A stretch of DNA of 64,000 nucleotides from CAVYXA01 sp963846775 (GCA_963846775.1 CAWJXB010000003.1:186001-250000), one strand, 5' to 3'; shown: positions 1-9,827, counted from the stretch's first letter. Notes: a model not told the origin generated them from the sequence alone. Translations and numbers: made by a program.

Positions 1-1
1 A

Positions 2-487
2 CTCGAGTCCGATTTGAAACGGCATCGCACGACGGCATCGGTGATCTACAACCAGCCGCTCGGTCACGACAGCAATTGGTCCAACAGCTTTGTCTGGGGC
101 CAGAATCACGACACCGGCGAAGGCAAAACGCAATCGTTCCTGATCGAATCGGATTATCAACGCGGGCGCGACACGGTTTATGCTCGCTGGGAGCGGGTGG
201 AAAAGTCCGGCCACGAACTCGTGCTCGCGCCTGCGGATGAATCCCGTATTTTCCCGGTGAGCGCTTACACGCTGGGTTACGTCCGCGATTTAACCCACGG
301 CAACGGGCTCGACATCGGTATCGGCAGCCAATTCACCGTGAACGATTTCCCAGATTCGCTCGATCGCTACTACGGCGACGATCTCGGTTATGCTTTCCAG
401 TTTTTCTTGCGCATCCGCCCGTCGTTGCATAGCCATTCCGCTCACGAACACGCCGGTGCCGAGCACGTTTCCGGAATGCAAAAGTAG
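2..487 (+). CDS. Porin-like outer-membrane protein, C-terminal part (5' end outside window)
   Basis: The frame is open from the left edge, so this is the tail of a longer gene; a TTG at 14 is probably internal. The roughly 160 visible residues alternate polar and hydrophobic positions, rich in Tyr, Trp and Asp, as in beta-barrel strands (for example YQRGRDTVYARWERVE). The last strand-like stretch, DDLGYAFQFFLRIRP, is followed by a His-rich tail (HSHSAHEH), which could bind metal; this is inference. The exact family is not recognised. A degraded copy of the last strand lies near 3.65 kb. Confidence 0.55.
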   Translation, partial: LESDLKRHRTTASVIYNQPLGHDSNWSNSFVWGQNHDTGEGKTQSFLIESDYQRGRDTVYARWERVEKSGHELVLAPADESRIFPVSAYTLGYVRDLTHGNGLDIGIGSQFTVNDFPDSLDRYYGDDLGYAFQFFLRIRPSLHSHSAHEHAGAEHVSGMQK

Positions 488-507
488 GACGTAGCCCGGC
501 ACCGAAG

Positions 508-3297
508 CTACGGCAGGGACGTGCCGGCCTTCGCCTTCACACTTGCCGTGTCCGCTGCGTTGATGGTGCCGTTGGCATTGACGTCAGCGCGGAAATTACC
601 GGACCCGACCGATGAACCGAGCTGCGTTTTGGTGAGGGCAACATCGGCTGCATTAACGACCCCATTCGCGCTCGTGTCGCCGATCAGCACGCCCATGGTG
701 GCGGAAAGAGTGCCGCTAAAGTTGCCAACCGAGTCACTCACGTTAGTTAGAGTGACCGTGACATACTGGGCATTACTGACCCCCATCAGATTTACTACAT
801 ATTGGGCAGCGTTGTTGGGATTAATGGTGCTGCTACTCACCGATCCGTTTCCATTGGTCACGCTGGCCGCACCAACATTCGCCAGAGGTTGCGAGAAAGT
901 GAAGATCATCTTGTAGCTACCGCTGCCGAGAGCGCTGCTGCTACGGGACTCAACGCCCGGATTGCCGGTCATCGGCAAATTGATGTCGAATGTGCCGGCG
1001 CTGCCGTGCGTCAATTCGGATACGACGCTATTCAACTGCACCGGCGTAAGCCTATAGGCGACGGTAAACGGGAGAGCGGCGAAGGCGGCGCACGCTGCTC
1101 CATTGGGATAATTCTCCACCCAGACTTGAAATGCTCCGGGTGTCGCGATCTGTGCGGCGGTTACCGGTACGCTTAACTGCGTCGAATCGATAAAATTTAC
1201 CGCTGGAAATGTTCCATTTACGGAAACCACGGAACTCGGAGTGAATCCTGTGCCGTTTAGGGTTAGAGTAAAATCTCCTCCTCCGGCAAGCGCTCTCGAT
1301 GGATCCAAGCTGGTAAGCATAAGCGGCGTCCCGATCGTATTGTAGTCGGCCGCGACGAGGACCTCGTCGGTCACGGTAAGGGGCAGAGAACTCGAGGTTC
1401 CGCTAAGGTCGTATTGCCATCCGGTAAAGAGCCATCCGGAGTTAGGCGTTTCGGTGAAGGTGACGCCGGCCCCACTGGGATAGAAGCCGTCTCCGGTAGG
1501 CGAGCCGGGAGTTATTGTGATAGAGCCGGCACACGGTTGGTTGACGTAATCCGTGACATAGAACTGGGGCGTGAGGTTTGCAGTGTAGGTGCTACTGGTG
1601 GAGGGAAGAATAACGGTATGACTGGGCGTCATGGCGCCATCGCTCCAGTTGTCGAAGACAAAGCGGCTGTTGGAGCTGTAGGGGTATTCTGGTGTGTCCA
1701 CGCTCAGGGTATGACTACTGCCGGGTGTCCAGGTTGAATCGTAGAAAGCGGAAAAGTTCCTGGGCGCATAGGAGAAACCGGCATCGCCGTAGATGTAAAG
1801 GTTCGAACTAAACGGGTTGGGGGAGACATTTACGGTGTATACAGGGTCGGGAGAGAACTCGGCCGTAGTATTAACCGTTAGACCCGTGTCGGGAACATAG
1901 AAGGTCTTCGGATTCGCGCCAAGGCCGCCCGGAAGCCAGAAGGGCGCATTGTTGAATTCGTAGAAGTTTTGACCAGCATTCGGAGTGGCAGTGAGCGTGA
2001 CTTGCTGGCGTGCGGTGTAAAAAACGAGGGGTGATCCTGGATAGCTTTGGGGGGCCGGTGACGGCGCTACAGCTCCGGTCCCCGGCGGATAAACCGCTGC
2101 GGCATACGGAACGAGCTGGATGAAGTTCGCCGAATAAGTTGTTACCGCAGGAGATGTCGTAGGAGCCGCAAGATCTCCATTCCCCGGCGTGATCGTGATA
2201 CTATGGGCCGCCGCGGTGGAATCATTCCATCGGCCGTAGATGTAATAAAAGGTCGTGGGCTCGGTGCTGTTACGGATGTAGCCGGCCTGGCTCTGCACGC
2301 CGGGTGGAATATCGAGCGCGTGATTGGAGTTCAGCGTCCAGTTGAAAACCTGGGGCGTTGTTACAGTTGTGCCGTCCACAATCACCTGTAGTCCTGGAGG
2401 ATTGCTCGTAACAGTGACGGCTGTAGGAGAGTTGCCATAGAGCCGCTCAATGCCGTCGATATCGGCCGCAGTGTAGCCGGTGAAGTTCGATAACTGAATT
2501 CCAGCGGGAATCGATTCAATGGCAGGACCGCCGTTGCGAGAGAAGGAGAACGGCGGGTAATGCATGATCGAAGCGTAGTCGAATAGTGTGGTTTGCTGCG
2601 CGTTATCGTGGATCTGATTGAAGTTGGAAATAGAGCCTTTGATCAGATTGCTGTAATTGACCGAAATGTAGTTGTCCCGGTCAGGCCGGGAATGCTCGTG
2701 CCAGAGGCCAACAACGTGTCCCAATTCGTGCAGGACCGTCGCGACGGTGCATGGGTTGAATGAACCTCCAGAGCCTCCGACTTGTCCTTCGCCTCCGGCG
2801 CGGCCAACGGTGGCCTCGCATTGCGCGCTGTTGTCGTTCGGATCGAAGTAGAAGTTTACGTAATCAGTTTGAGTGGTGCGGGCAACGAATTTGATGTTCG
2901 GAAAAGTGCTATTGAATTGGGCAATGGCGTTGTTGAGGTTGCTCAGATTGCCAGTGCCGGAGGCGATGACATACGGAATTTGGTACTGATCGCCAACTTT
3001 GGGCCAGAGGTACTGCGCGTAATCGAGGCCGAAGGAGTCGATTCCGCCGGAAGGCGGCGGGCGAAGGGGCTCAATCGGGTCCACTTTCTCCAAGATGATG
3101 TCCCCCTGGAAAATAGCTTTTCCATTCTTAAGGACATAAGTCACCGGCATACGCCGGTAAACGCCTCGGTGGAGTTGTCCGCGTGTAGCAGCATCAATCG
3201 AAGGTGCATCTTTTTGCGAGTTGGCGTTCGCACCCACTCTCCTCCCGCTCGGCAGACCTCCGGCGAAACTGAGGATGGTAACTCCTACGGCACCCAA
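508..3297 (-). CDS. Secreted astacin-type (M12A) zinc metalloprotease with IPT/TIG and dockerin-like C-terminus
   Basis: The zinc site reads HELGHVVGLWHEH followed by SRPDRD at about residues 189-206, the astacin consensus, and the Met-turn is SIMHY near 243. After the catalytic domain come about 400 residues of Gly/Ser/Pro-rich beta repeats, an IPT/TIG-like domain near 656-735, and a dockerin-like pair of calcium loops (GDTSANGVVNAAD and DVNANGTINAAD) at the C-terminus. The called start is TTG at 3297. The upstream in-frame codons up to a TGA at 3340-3342 encode a hydrophobic signal-like stretch (FALAFCLGAVG) without a normal start, and an ATG at 3343 overlaps that stop in another frame, so the N-terminus may be frameshifted. 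Export is inferred. The C-terminal ~170 residues match the protein at 62.6 kb. Confidence 0.85.
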   Translation of the reverse strand: MGAVGVTILSFAGGLPSGRRVGANANSQKDAPSIDAATRGQLHRGVYRRMPVTYVLKNGKAIFQGDIILEKVDPIEPLRPPPSGGIDSFGLDYAQYLWPKVGDQYQIPYVIASGTGNLSNLNNAIAQFNSTFPNIKFVARTTQTDYVNFYFDPNDNSAQCEATVGRAGGEGQVGGSGGSFNPCTVATVLHELGHVVGLWHEHSRPDRDNYISVNYSNLIKGSISNFNQIHDNAQQTTLFDYASIMHYPPFSFSRNGGPAIESIPAGIQLSNFTGYTAADIDGIERLYGNSPTAVTVTSNPPGLQVIVDGTTVTTPQVFNWTLNSNHALDIPPGVQSQAGYIRNSTEPTTFYYIYGRWNDSTAAAHSITITPGNGDLAAPTTSPAVTTYSANFIQLVPYAAAVYPPGTGAVAPSPAPQSYPGSPLVFYTARQQVTLTATPNAGQNFYEFNNAPFWLPGGLGANPKTFYVPDTGLTVNTTAEFSPDPVYTVNVSPNPFSSNLYIYGDAGFSYAPRNFSAFYDSTWTPGSSHTLSVDTPEYPYSSNSRFVFDNWSDGAMTPSHTVILPSTSSTYTANLTPQFYVTDYVNQPCAGSITITPGSPTGDGFYPSGAGVTFTETPNSGWLFTGWQYDLSGTSSSLPLTVTDEVLVAADYNTIGTPLMLTSLDPSRALAGGGDFTLTLNGTGFTPSSVVSVNGTFPAVNFIDSTQLSVPVTAAQIATPGAFQVWVENYPNGAACAAFAALPFTVAYRLTPVQLNSVVSELTHGSAGTFDINLPMTGNPGVESRSSSALGSGSYKMIFTFSQPLANVGAASVTNGNGSVSSSTINPNNAAQYVVNLMGVSNAQYVTVTLTNVSDSVGNFSGTLSATMGVLIGDTSANGVVNAADVALTKTQLGSSVGSGNFRADVNANGTINAADTASVKAKAGTSLP

Positions 3298-3627
3298 ACA
3301 AAAAGCAAGAGCGAATGCGGCGCGTGGAATGAAAATGACTCATGCAGATGCAGGTTTCTTTTTCGCGACCATTGTCCCCTCTGAAATGCCGATTCGCCAC
3401 AATGCTCTGAAATTCTGAGACCCACTGTCAAGCCGATTCCATGGCGCGCCGAGACACACCGCGCATGTAGCAGGAATGAAAAAATAATCGAGCCAGCACG
3501 CGGGCTGTAGCGTGCGCTGTCCTCAACGCATTTTGACGTCTTCGACGACTCCGCCGCGCAGTCTGCTGAGGAACAACAGGCACCACAGCCGCGAGCATCA
3601 CGCCCAGAGACGATGCTGGCTAGCAAC

Positions 3628-3698
3628 CGATCGCAATCGGCGACAATCTCGGTTATGACTTCCAGTTTTTGCTACGCATTCGCACCACAGCCGCCTGA
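3628..3698 (+). pseudogene. Relic of a porin-like C-terminus
   Basis: The reading GDNLGYDFQFLLRIRTTAA then TGA matches the last strand of the protein at 2-487 (GDDLGYAFQFFLRIRP), with strong nucleotide similarity beginning at the shared CGATCGC. A 2-3 base difference just upstream shifts the frame, and nothing recognisable remains 5' of it. This is the only coding trace in the 3298-3813 gap. Confidence 0.6.
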
Positions 3699-3813
3699 CT
3701 AGATACGTATTAATTGTGAATGTAGCAAAGCCAGGAGTCTCTCCGGTCCGTGTTGCACGACGACCAGAGAGACTCTCCCGGGGATCACTCAATCGCAGGT
3801 AGCACCTCGTTAA

Positions 3814-4299
3814 TCAGGGCACGGAAATGCGCGTCCCATGGGTCGTAGACATGCAATGCGCGACGACGTTTCCGCCGACAGGCGCATCGTAAAACGTCTG
3901 ATCGACGGTCCCGTCGTAGCTATTGCGGTCGTGGCTGACGGTAAGTATTTCCGTGAACACAAAGCGTACGCTAGTTGGGACACCAGGGATACCACCCGGG
4001 GTCCATCCGACATGGTAGATGTGGATCATATGGCCCATCTTTTTCCAGGCCCCCATGCATACTCCCGGTGCGAACATGGGGGTTTCAATTTCCACGCCGT
4101 CACTGTGGAATTGCTGGTAGGTAAAAAATTGCGGAGGCAGAACCGGCGGCTGGCAAGTACCGGTATAATCGACCTGCCACAATCCTACGATGGCATTTTC
4201 GTCGGGAGAACCCGGAGGATCTGCTTGTACCCCTGGCGAAAACGCGAAGCAAGCAAGCACCAGCAGAATCGGACCGAATGTAATTTTCAATTTTTTCAT
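3814..4299 (-). CDS. Exported small protein of unknown function
   Basis: A protein of 161 residues with a clear signal peptide: a lysine-rich start (MKKLK), a hydrophobic core to about residue 24 and an Ala-x-Ala-like cleavage site (VQADPP). The mature part starts with a GLWQVDYTG segment, like the first strand of lipocalin-type or META-type barrels, and contains Cys residues that could pair. No catalytic motif is evident and the family is not recognised. It stands alone between the astacin gene and the kinase gene on the same strand, with an AT-rich leader. Confidence 0.6.
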   Translation of the reverse strand: MKKLKITFGPILLVLACFAFSPGVQADPPGSPDENAIVGLWQVDYTGTCQPPVLPPQFFTYQQFHSDGVEIETPMFAPGVCMGAWKKMGHMIHIYHVGWTPGGIPGVPTSVRFVFTEILTVSHDRNSYDGTVDQTFYDAPVGGNVVAHCMSTTHGTRISVP

Positions 4300-4516
4300 T
4301 TAATTTTCTTTTTTGATTTGTTTTTGGCCGTCTTTGACCTCTCACCATAAGAAATCATTTCTGGCCGTTCACCGGTGTACTGCGCGAAATGTGGCCGCCT
4401 GTTACGCGGAAAGTTGGGCGCTTGTTGAAATGTTAAAGGGTTAAACCGGAACCCTGGTAACGATTTACCGAACCACATCCCGTTCCTGAACGGAAGGTTT
4501 CGGCAACCTACCGAAA

Positions 4517-7432
4517 TCACCACATGAGCCGCGTGTGCTCTCTGGAATTTTCTTTCGGCGCGAGTGAGGCGACGATTTTCTCGAAGCGCGGATCGCCACG
4601 GATCGGATCCCAAAGGGGACTTAAACGAAGCCAGCCATACGAAGGACCACCCGGTTTTTTCACGACGAGATTGAGCTGCTCAATCGCAAGATCACGCTCG
4701 CCAATTCTTGCGCACATCAAGGCAAAAAAAGTAATTGCGTCCGGACGCTGAAAGATGTCCTGCACAAGTTCCAGCGCTCTCTTCCCTTCCTGAAGCGCTT
4801 GTTCCTTGCGCCCAAGCTCAGAATCGATTACCGCCAATCCAAGGAGCGACTGCCCGTCCTCCGGCTGGGCGCGGACGATCTCCTCCTGCTCATGACGCGC
4901 GGTGGTGAAGGCAGCCTGGGCGGCCGCAGTGTCTCCTTTCAATCGTGCCACCAAACCTACCCAAAAAAGACGGCCCAATTCATATCCGTCGTCAAAAGAC
5001 CTCTTTTGGGGAAGTTCAGCCGCTATCCGGCCAGCCGCGTCAAAGTCACGCTCAAGCATCGCGAGATAAAAGCGCGCCCGCTTGATGCGCTCAGCGTTAG
5101 CAGGGTCCTCCGCGGTGATCTTCTCAATTTTCGCTCGCCAGGGACGGAGATCGGCTCGCTGATCTCTTTCAATTCCAGCACGTGCCAGCCGGACGTCTAC
5201 ATCGCTCGGATCAAGGACACGCAGGCGATCGAGTGTCTTACCCAGGTTATCGTAGTCCAGCAGCATCTCGTAAGTGGTTACGAGAGCGTTCAGAAGAAAA
5301 ATGTTTCGTGGATCCAGCTGACTTGATCGCTCCAGATTGCGCACGGCCTCGGACCAGCGGCCCTGGCGACGGTCCATCAGCCCGCGTAATTCAAAAACGC
5401 GTGGATTGTTAGGTAAACTGCGCGCAGCGATTTCGACCTCGGCGCGAGCATGATCGTAATCAAAATATCCCCAGTAAAGGTGCCAAGCCAGGGCAAGGTG
5501 CGTTTCTCCTGAATCAGGTTGCAGGCGAAAGGCCGCATCAATCGCGGACTTGGCCAAAGCCAAACGGCCTGGCGTGTGATCCGGGTTGTGATCGGGCGGC
5601 AACACAAAGTAAATTAAATCGTGGGCTCGAGCCAGCCAGCAATAGGCAAGAAGAAATGTGGGATCGCGCGCAATCGCCTGGTTAAGCAGGTCCACCGCGC
5701 GAAGAAGATCTTCTTTTTGAGTTGCACTGTAAAAAACTCCGTCCACCAAGGGAATAGCGCGGACATAAAGATCGTAGGCCACAAGGTCTTTGGTCGGTCG
5801 CTCTTGCATCGCCGCCTTTTCGCGAGCTGAAACTTTGGCTCTAAGTCGATTTGCGATTGATTGTGCCACGTCCGTTTCAATGGCGAACACATCATTCAAA
5901 TCCCGGTCGTATTCCTCTGCCCAGATGGCCGCGTCGGTGCGAGTGTCCACCAACTGTGCATCTACGTGCACCTTCCCGCCGGAACGTCGCACCGTTCCCT
6001 CCAATGCATGAGAGACACGCAGCGCATCGCCGATCCGGCGCACATCCTGTTTACCGCGATATTGCATCACGCTCGTGCGGCTGATTACCTTCAGGTCGGC
6101 AATTTTCGCGAGTTTGATCAAAATGTCGTTTTGGACGCCGTCGGCAAAGAATGCGTGCTCTTTCTCGTCGCTGAGATTTTCAAATGGCAACACGGCGATG
6201 CCAGTTGTCAGCGGATGCCGGATGAAGTCACTTTTCCAAACTATCCAACCGGCGGCCGCTGCCAACGCAACCAGAGAGGCTGCTAAGAGAGCGCTGGTCG
6301 GATTGCGTCGCACCCACTTTCTGCCACGGGCGAAGATTCCAGTTCGTCGCGCCTCGATCGGTTCGTGCCTTAGCCAGCGTTCAAGGTCTTCCGCAAACGC
6401 GAGAGCGGAAGAATATCGACGCTTCGGATCTTTCTCGAGACACTTAAGACAAATGGTTGAAACGTCACGATCTATTTTCGGATTTAGCAGGCGCGGTTGG
6501 CGCGGCTCCGCGTCTAACAATAATTTGATCGTCTCGTACGTTGTTCCTCCAGCAAAGGGTGGCTGACCGGTGAGTAATTGGTAAAGTACGGCGCCAAGTC
6601 CGTAAACATCGGTTGCGCTTGTGAGCTGCTCGTTATTACCGACAGCTTGTTCCGGGGCCATGTAACTGGGCGTGCCCAGCACCTCCATTGTGTGCGTAAC
6701 CGTGCTCTCAGTCTCGACGAGTCGCGCAAGCCCGAAGTCGGTCAGGTGTGGTTCACCTTTTTGATCGAGCAAAATGTTTCCGGGTTTGATGTCGCGATGA
6801 AGGATGCCGTGCTCGTGCGCATAGCGAACAGTAAGCGCTACTTTCGCGATTAGTTCGACCGCCTTTCGGATTGGCATTGGCTGACGCTTTGCCACTTGGT
6901 CAAGCTGGCCGCCTTCAACTAGCTTCATGCTGAAGTAACAGGAGCCATCGTGCTCGCCGACTTCGTAAATGGGAACAATACCGGAATGATCAAGACTGGC
7001 GGCAGCTTCCGCTTCCCGGCGAAAGCGCTTCAGATGCGCGTCGGTAGCCCAATGGCCGAGGCCAATCACCTTGAGTGCAACGGTGCGGTTCAGACTTTTC
7101 TGCCGTGCGCGGTACACCACGCCTTGACCGCCACGACCAATGACTTCCAACAATTCGTAATCGCCAAAGTCGGCGAATGCCTTCGGCGACCGCGGCGTTT
7201 TCTTTTTACTTGATGCTCGTTGGCCATCTTGCCGGCCGAGGTCGACGACCCCGGCTACAGATTCGTTCGCGAGCAGATTAAGACCCGTCTCAAACAGACA
7301 AGCCGTACAAAGGGCCTCGGGTGCGTCGGCAAAAACTTCCGCTCCGCACTTTCGACAAACCCTCGGTGCGCTGCTCATGATGGGAGAATCGGATGCGCGC
7401 TCCCCATCAGGTACTGCGCGGATTTCTCGCAT
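4517..7432 (-). CDS. Membrane Ser/Thr protein kinase with zinc ribbon, TolB/FlgO-like domain and TPR repeats
   Basis: The 971-residue protein starts with a CxxC-x12-CxxC ribbon (C26, C29, C42, C45). The kinase domain runs from about 91 to 350 with a glycine loop (IGRGGQGVVY), AxK lysine (VALKVI), HRDIKPGN catalytic loop, DFG and a GTPSYMAPE activation segment. One transmembrane helix lies near 381-399. It is followed by an IAVLPFENLS domain of the TolB/FlgO/adenylate-cyclase-associated type and then TPR-like helices to the end. The kinase should face the cytoplasm. The gene starts 3 bp after the ECF sigma gene, so the two are probably co-transcribed and the kinase may act on sigma-dependent signalling. 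A Met at residue 19 is an alternative start. Confidence 0.92.
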   Translation of the reverse strand: MREIRAVPDGERASDSPIMSSAPRVCRKCGAEVFADAPEALCTACLFETGLNLLANESVAGVVDLGRQDGQRASSKKKTPRSPKAFADFGDYELLEVIGRGGQGVVYRARQKSLNRTVALKVIGLGHWATDAHLKRFRREAEAAASLDHSGIVPIYEVGEHDGSCYFSMKLVEGGQLDQVAKRQPMPIRKAVELIAKVALTVRYAHEHGILHRDIKPGNILLDQKGEPHLTDFGLARLVETESTVTHTMEVLGTPSYMAPEQAVGNNEQLTSATDVYGLGAVLYQLLTGQPPFAGGTTYETIKLLLDAEPRQPRLLNPKIDRDVSTICLKCLEKDPKRRYSSALAFAEDLERWLRHEPIEARRTGIFARGRKWVRRNPTSALLAASLVALAAAAGWIVWKSDFIRHPLTTGIAVLPFENLSDEKEHAFFADGVQNDILIKLAKIADLKVISRTSVMQYRGKQDVRRIGDALRVSHALEGTVRRSGGKVHVDAQLVDTRTDAAIWAEEYDRDLNDVFAIETDVAQSIANRLRAKVSAREKAAMQERPTKDLVAYDLYVRAIPLVDGVFYSATQKEDLLRAVDLLNQAIARDPTFLLAYCWLARAHDLIYFVLPPDHNPDHTPGRLALAKSAIDAAFRLQPDSGETHLALAWHLYWGYFDYDHARAEVEIAARSLPNNPRVFELRGLMDRRQGRWSEAVRNLERSSQLDPRNIFLLNALVTTYEMLLDYDNLGKTLDRLRVLDPSDVDVRLARAGIERDQRADLRPWRAKIEKITAEDPANAERIKRARFYLAMLERDFDAAGRIAAELPQKRSFDDGYELGRLFWVGLVARLKGDTAAAQAAFTTARHEQEEIVRAQPEDGQSLLGLAVIDSELGRKEQALQEGKRALELVQDIFQRPDAITFFALMCARIGERDLAIEQLNLVVKKPGGPSYGWLRLSPLWDPIRGDPRFEKIVASLAPKENSREHTRLMW

Positions 7433-7435
7433 ACG

Positions 7436-8191
7436 TTACGTTCGCAACACAGCGATTAAATGGCGCAGCTCATCCTCGACATCGCTGGCGATCGCGACTG
7501 TGTGACTGATTTCTTCGCGCAACAAGAGTTGATAACGCTGACGAAACCGATGGTAGGCTTGCCGGAGTGCATTGTCCGTCATACCCAACTGCGACGCGAT
7601 CTCCGCGCGTGATGGCGCTCCCGGTTCATCGGGCAGCAATTGTTTCAGCGCATCAAATAATACGGCATTGGCTGCTGTGCAGTATTCGTTCTTTAACCGC
7701 CGCAGGACCTGCTCCATTAGCGTCAACGCCCAGCGACGCTCATAAATCCGGTCCGCGCTGAGAGGATCTGCCGGTTGCGTCTCGGTTCGCTCGCTCGCGC
7801 CCAGTTCATGCAGCGGCACCAATCGTTGTCCCTTGCCGCGCTTGATTGTCATCGCGCGGCGCTGTTCACTGGCGACGAAATGTTTCAGTGACGTGAGCAA
7901 ATAAGAACGCAAGCGTCCTTTCTCCTGGCGCACAGCATCCAAGTCGCGGCGTTCCAGTAATAGCGCAAAAAACCCCTGCGTGAGATCCTCCGCTTCTTCG
8001 GGGCCGGCGCCTTGCCGCCGGACGAAACTATAAACAGGTCGCCAGTAAATCCGGCAGAGGTTTTCCAGCGCTTCCGCTGCCGCGGGCGAGTCACCTTGCG
8101 CCTCGAGCACCACGCTCCAATGCGTAGTGGCAAATGCCACCCCGCCGTCACCAGGCCCAGTCAGTGACGTTACCTCATCATCAGCAGGCAC
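7436..8191 (-). CDS. ECF-type RNA polymerase sigma factor
   Basis: The protein opens with FATTHWSVVL, typical of large ECF sigma factors of Planctomycetes, Verrucomicrobia and Acidobacteria that sit beside Ser/Thr kinases. Sigma region 2 is visible (EEAEDLTQGFFALLLER) and region 4 forms a helix-turn-helix (SRAEIASQLGMTDNALRQAYHRFRQRY). The open frame extends to 8575, but that extension lies antisense to glpX and looks non-coding. I chose GTG at 8191; TTG at 8203 is also possible. This leaves about 80 bp before the divergent glpX, enough for two promoters. The kinase gene follows directly. Confidence 0.85.
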   Translation of the reverse strand: MPADDEVTSLTGPGDGGVAFATTHWSVVLEAQGDSPAAAEALENLCRIYWRPVYSFVRRQGAGPEEAEDLTQGFFALLLERRDLDAVRQEKGRLRSYLLTSLKHFVASEQRRAMTIKRGKGQRLVPLHELGASERTETQPADPLSADRIYERRWALTLMEQVLRRLKNEYCTAANAVLFDALKQLLPDEPGAPSRAEIASQLGMTDNALRQAYHRFRQRYQLLLREEISHTVAIASDVEDELRHLIAVLRT

Positions 8192-8269
8192 GCCGCCATC
8201 CAAGTAAAAAGCGGCGCAAAAAGCAAGCCGCCTGTTGCAGGGGTCGCCGCTCTTGTCATTGGGGGCGAG

Positions 8270-9358
8270 ATGCGTGAAAATGGGTGCTCCGTGACTTTTC
8301 GGCTGCCGAAACAAAATTATCGGGACATCGAGCGCATTATCGAGTTCGATTTTGTGCGCGCGACGGAAGCGGCGGCGCTTAACTCGTTGCGGTGGTTGGG
8401 CCGGGGAGATAAGGAAGCAGCCGATGCCGCGGCCTGCGACGCGATGCGTGGGATGTTCGATCTGATGAACATCTGCGGCGAAGTCGTGATTGGCGAAGGG
8501 ATCAAGGACGAGGCGCCCGGGATTTTTAAAGGCGAACAGCTCGGCACCTGGATGCCGGGGGCGCCGGAATTTCACATCGCGATCGATCCAATCGACGGCA
8601 CCACCAACATCTCCAAAGGCGCGCCGAACTCGATCAGTTGTATCGCGGCGGCGAGTCCGGAAGAGGGCGTAAAAGTGGCGCTGCGCGATGTGCCATCGTT
8701 TTACATGTCGAAACTGGCCTATGGACCGCGCGTGATCGATTACATGAAGAAACGCGGCGATTCGTTAGACTTGGAAGCGCCGGTGCCGGAAACGCTTGCC
8801 ATCGTCGCGCGCGCGCTCGAGAAACGGGTCCAGGATGTGGTCGTGATGATGCTGGACCGGCCGCGGCACAAGGAAATTGTCGATGCCATTCGCGGGGCGG
8901 GCGCGTCGTTGCGCATGATTGGCGATGGCGACATCGCGGCGGCCATGGCCCCGGCCTTGCCCGAAAGTAATGTCGATCTTTACATGGGGATCGGCGGTTC
9001 GCCGGAAGCGGTGCTGGCTGCCGCCGGGATTAAATGTCTCGGCGGCGAGATGCAATGCAAGATGTGGCCGCGCGATGACAAAGAGCAAAAGACGCTAATT
9101 GACGACGGGTACGAAAAAGATCTCGGCCGAATTTATTTTGCCGACGATCTGGCCGACGGTGAGAATATTATCTTTTGCGCGACAGGCATCAGCGATAGCG
9201 CGCTCTTGCGCGGCGTAAGAGGACAGGGCATGAAGGTCGTGACGCATTCGATTTTGATGCGGGCGAAAAGCAAGACCGTGCGGTTTATTCGCGCCATCCA
9301 CGATTTGCAGACGAAAACCATCCGGCTGCGCTCGGATGAGAGAGAGCATCTGATTTAG
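8270..9358 (+). CDS. glpX: Fructose-1,6-bisphosphatase, class II
   Basis: The protein hydrolyses fructose-1,6-bisphosphate to fructose-6-phosphate in gluconeogenesis. The metal and phosphate signature IDPIDGTTN lies near residues 104-112, preceded by GEVVIGEGIKDEAPG, and the GIGGSPEAVLAAAGIKCLGGEMQ block is typical of GlpX. Length 362 is slightly above the usual 320-340. A G-rich Shine-Dalgarno (GGGGGCGAG) stands just before the ATG. It is transcribed away from the sigma/kinase pair. Confidence 0.93.
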   Translation: MRENGCSVTFRLPKQNYRDIERIIEFDFVRATEAAALNSLRWLGRGDKEAADAAACDAMRGMFDLMNICGEVVIGEGIKDEAPGIFKGEQLGTWMPGAPEFHIAIDPIDGTTNISKGAPNSISCIAAASPEEGVKVALRDVPSFYMSKLAYGPRVIDYMKKRGDSLDLEAPVPETLAIVARALEKRVQDVVVMMLDRPRHKEIVDAIRGAGASLRMIGDGDIAAAMAPALPESNVDLYMGIGGSPEAVLAAAGIKCLGGEMQCKMWPRDDKEQKTLIDDGYEKDLGRIYFADDLADGENIIFCATGISDSALLRGVRGQGMKVVTHSILMRAKSKTVRFIRAIHDLQTKTIRLRSDEREHLI

Positions 9359-9428
9359 CCGTTTTTATCGACTCGACATCGCCCCGGCTCTCGTCCAACA
9401 TCAGGATCGAGAACTGAACATCGCTCTT

Positions 9429-9827
9429 ATGAGACATACACCCAAAACCGAACTGTCGCCGGATAACGGCTGTGTCATCGATCTGAAATGGAAACTCGGG
9501 CCGCTGAGTTATCACGCATCGGCGGCGGGGAAAGTGCAATCAGAGCCGTCCAAGGAACACGTTAGGCTGCCGGAGATCGTGATTTATGATCACATTGGGT
9601 TCGGCGGCGCCTACGCGCGGACAAACCTTAGCTTCCATTATGTCGGCGATTATTGGGACGATCGCATCAGTTGCATCGTCGTGGTCAGCGGGATTTGGCG
9701 ATTCTATCGCGATGAACATTACAAAGGCCCGCACTGGGATCTCGGTCCCGGTTATTACGAGAGCTTCTTTGCCGAGGCTGGCCCGGACGACAAAATCAGT
9801 TCGTTTCAGTGCATCGCGCTGACGTGA
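9429..9827 (+). CDS. Beta/gamma-crystallin fold protein
   Basis: Residues about 48-130 contain two Greek-key units: IVIYDHIGFGGAYARTNLS and WRFYRDEHYKGPHWDLGPG, each with the aromatic-x4-Gly-x-Gly/Tyr pattern, and a DDRIS or DDKISSF motif at the end, where microbial members bind calcium. No signal peptide is obvious in the first 45 residues. It follows glpX by about 70 bp on the same strand; a functional link is not evident. Confidence 0.72.
   Translation: MRHTPKTELSPDNGCVIDLKWKLGPLSYHASAAGKVQSEPSKEHVRLPEIVIYDHIGFGGAYARTNLSFHYVGDYWDDRISCIVVVSGIWRFYRDEHYKGPHWDLGPGYYESFFAEAGPDDKISSFQCIALT

Noticed and set aside
8192..8575. N-terminal extension of the sigma factor
   Set aside because: It lies within glpX on the other strand and lacks sigma-factor homology.
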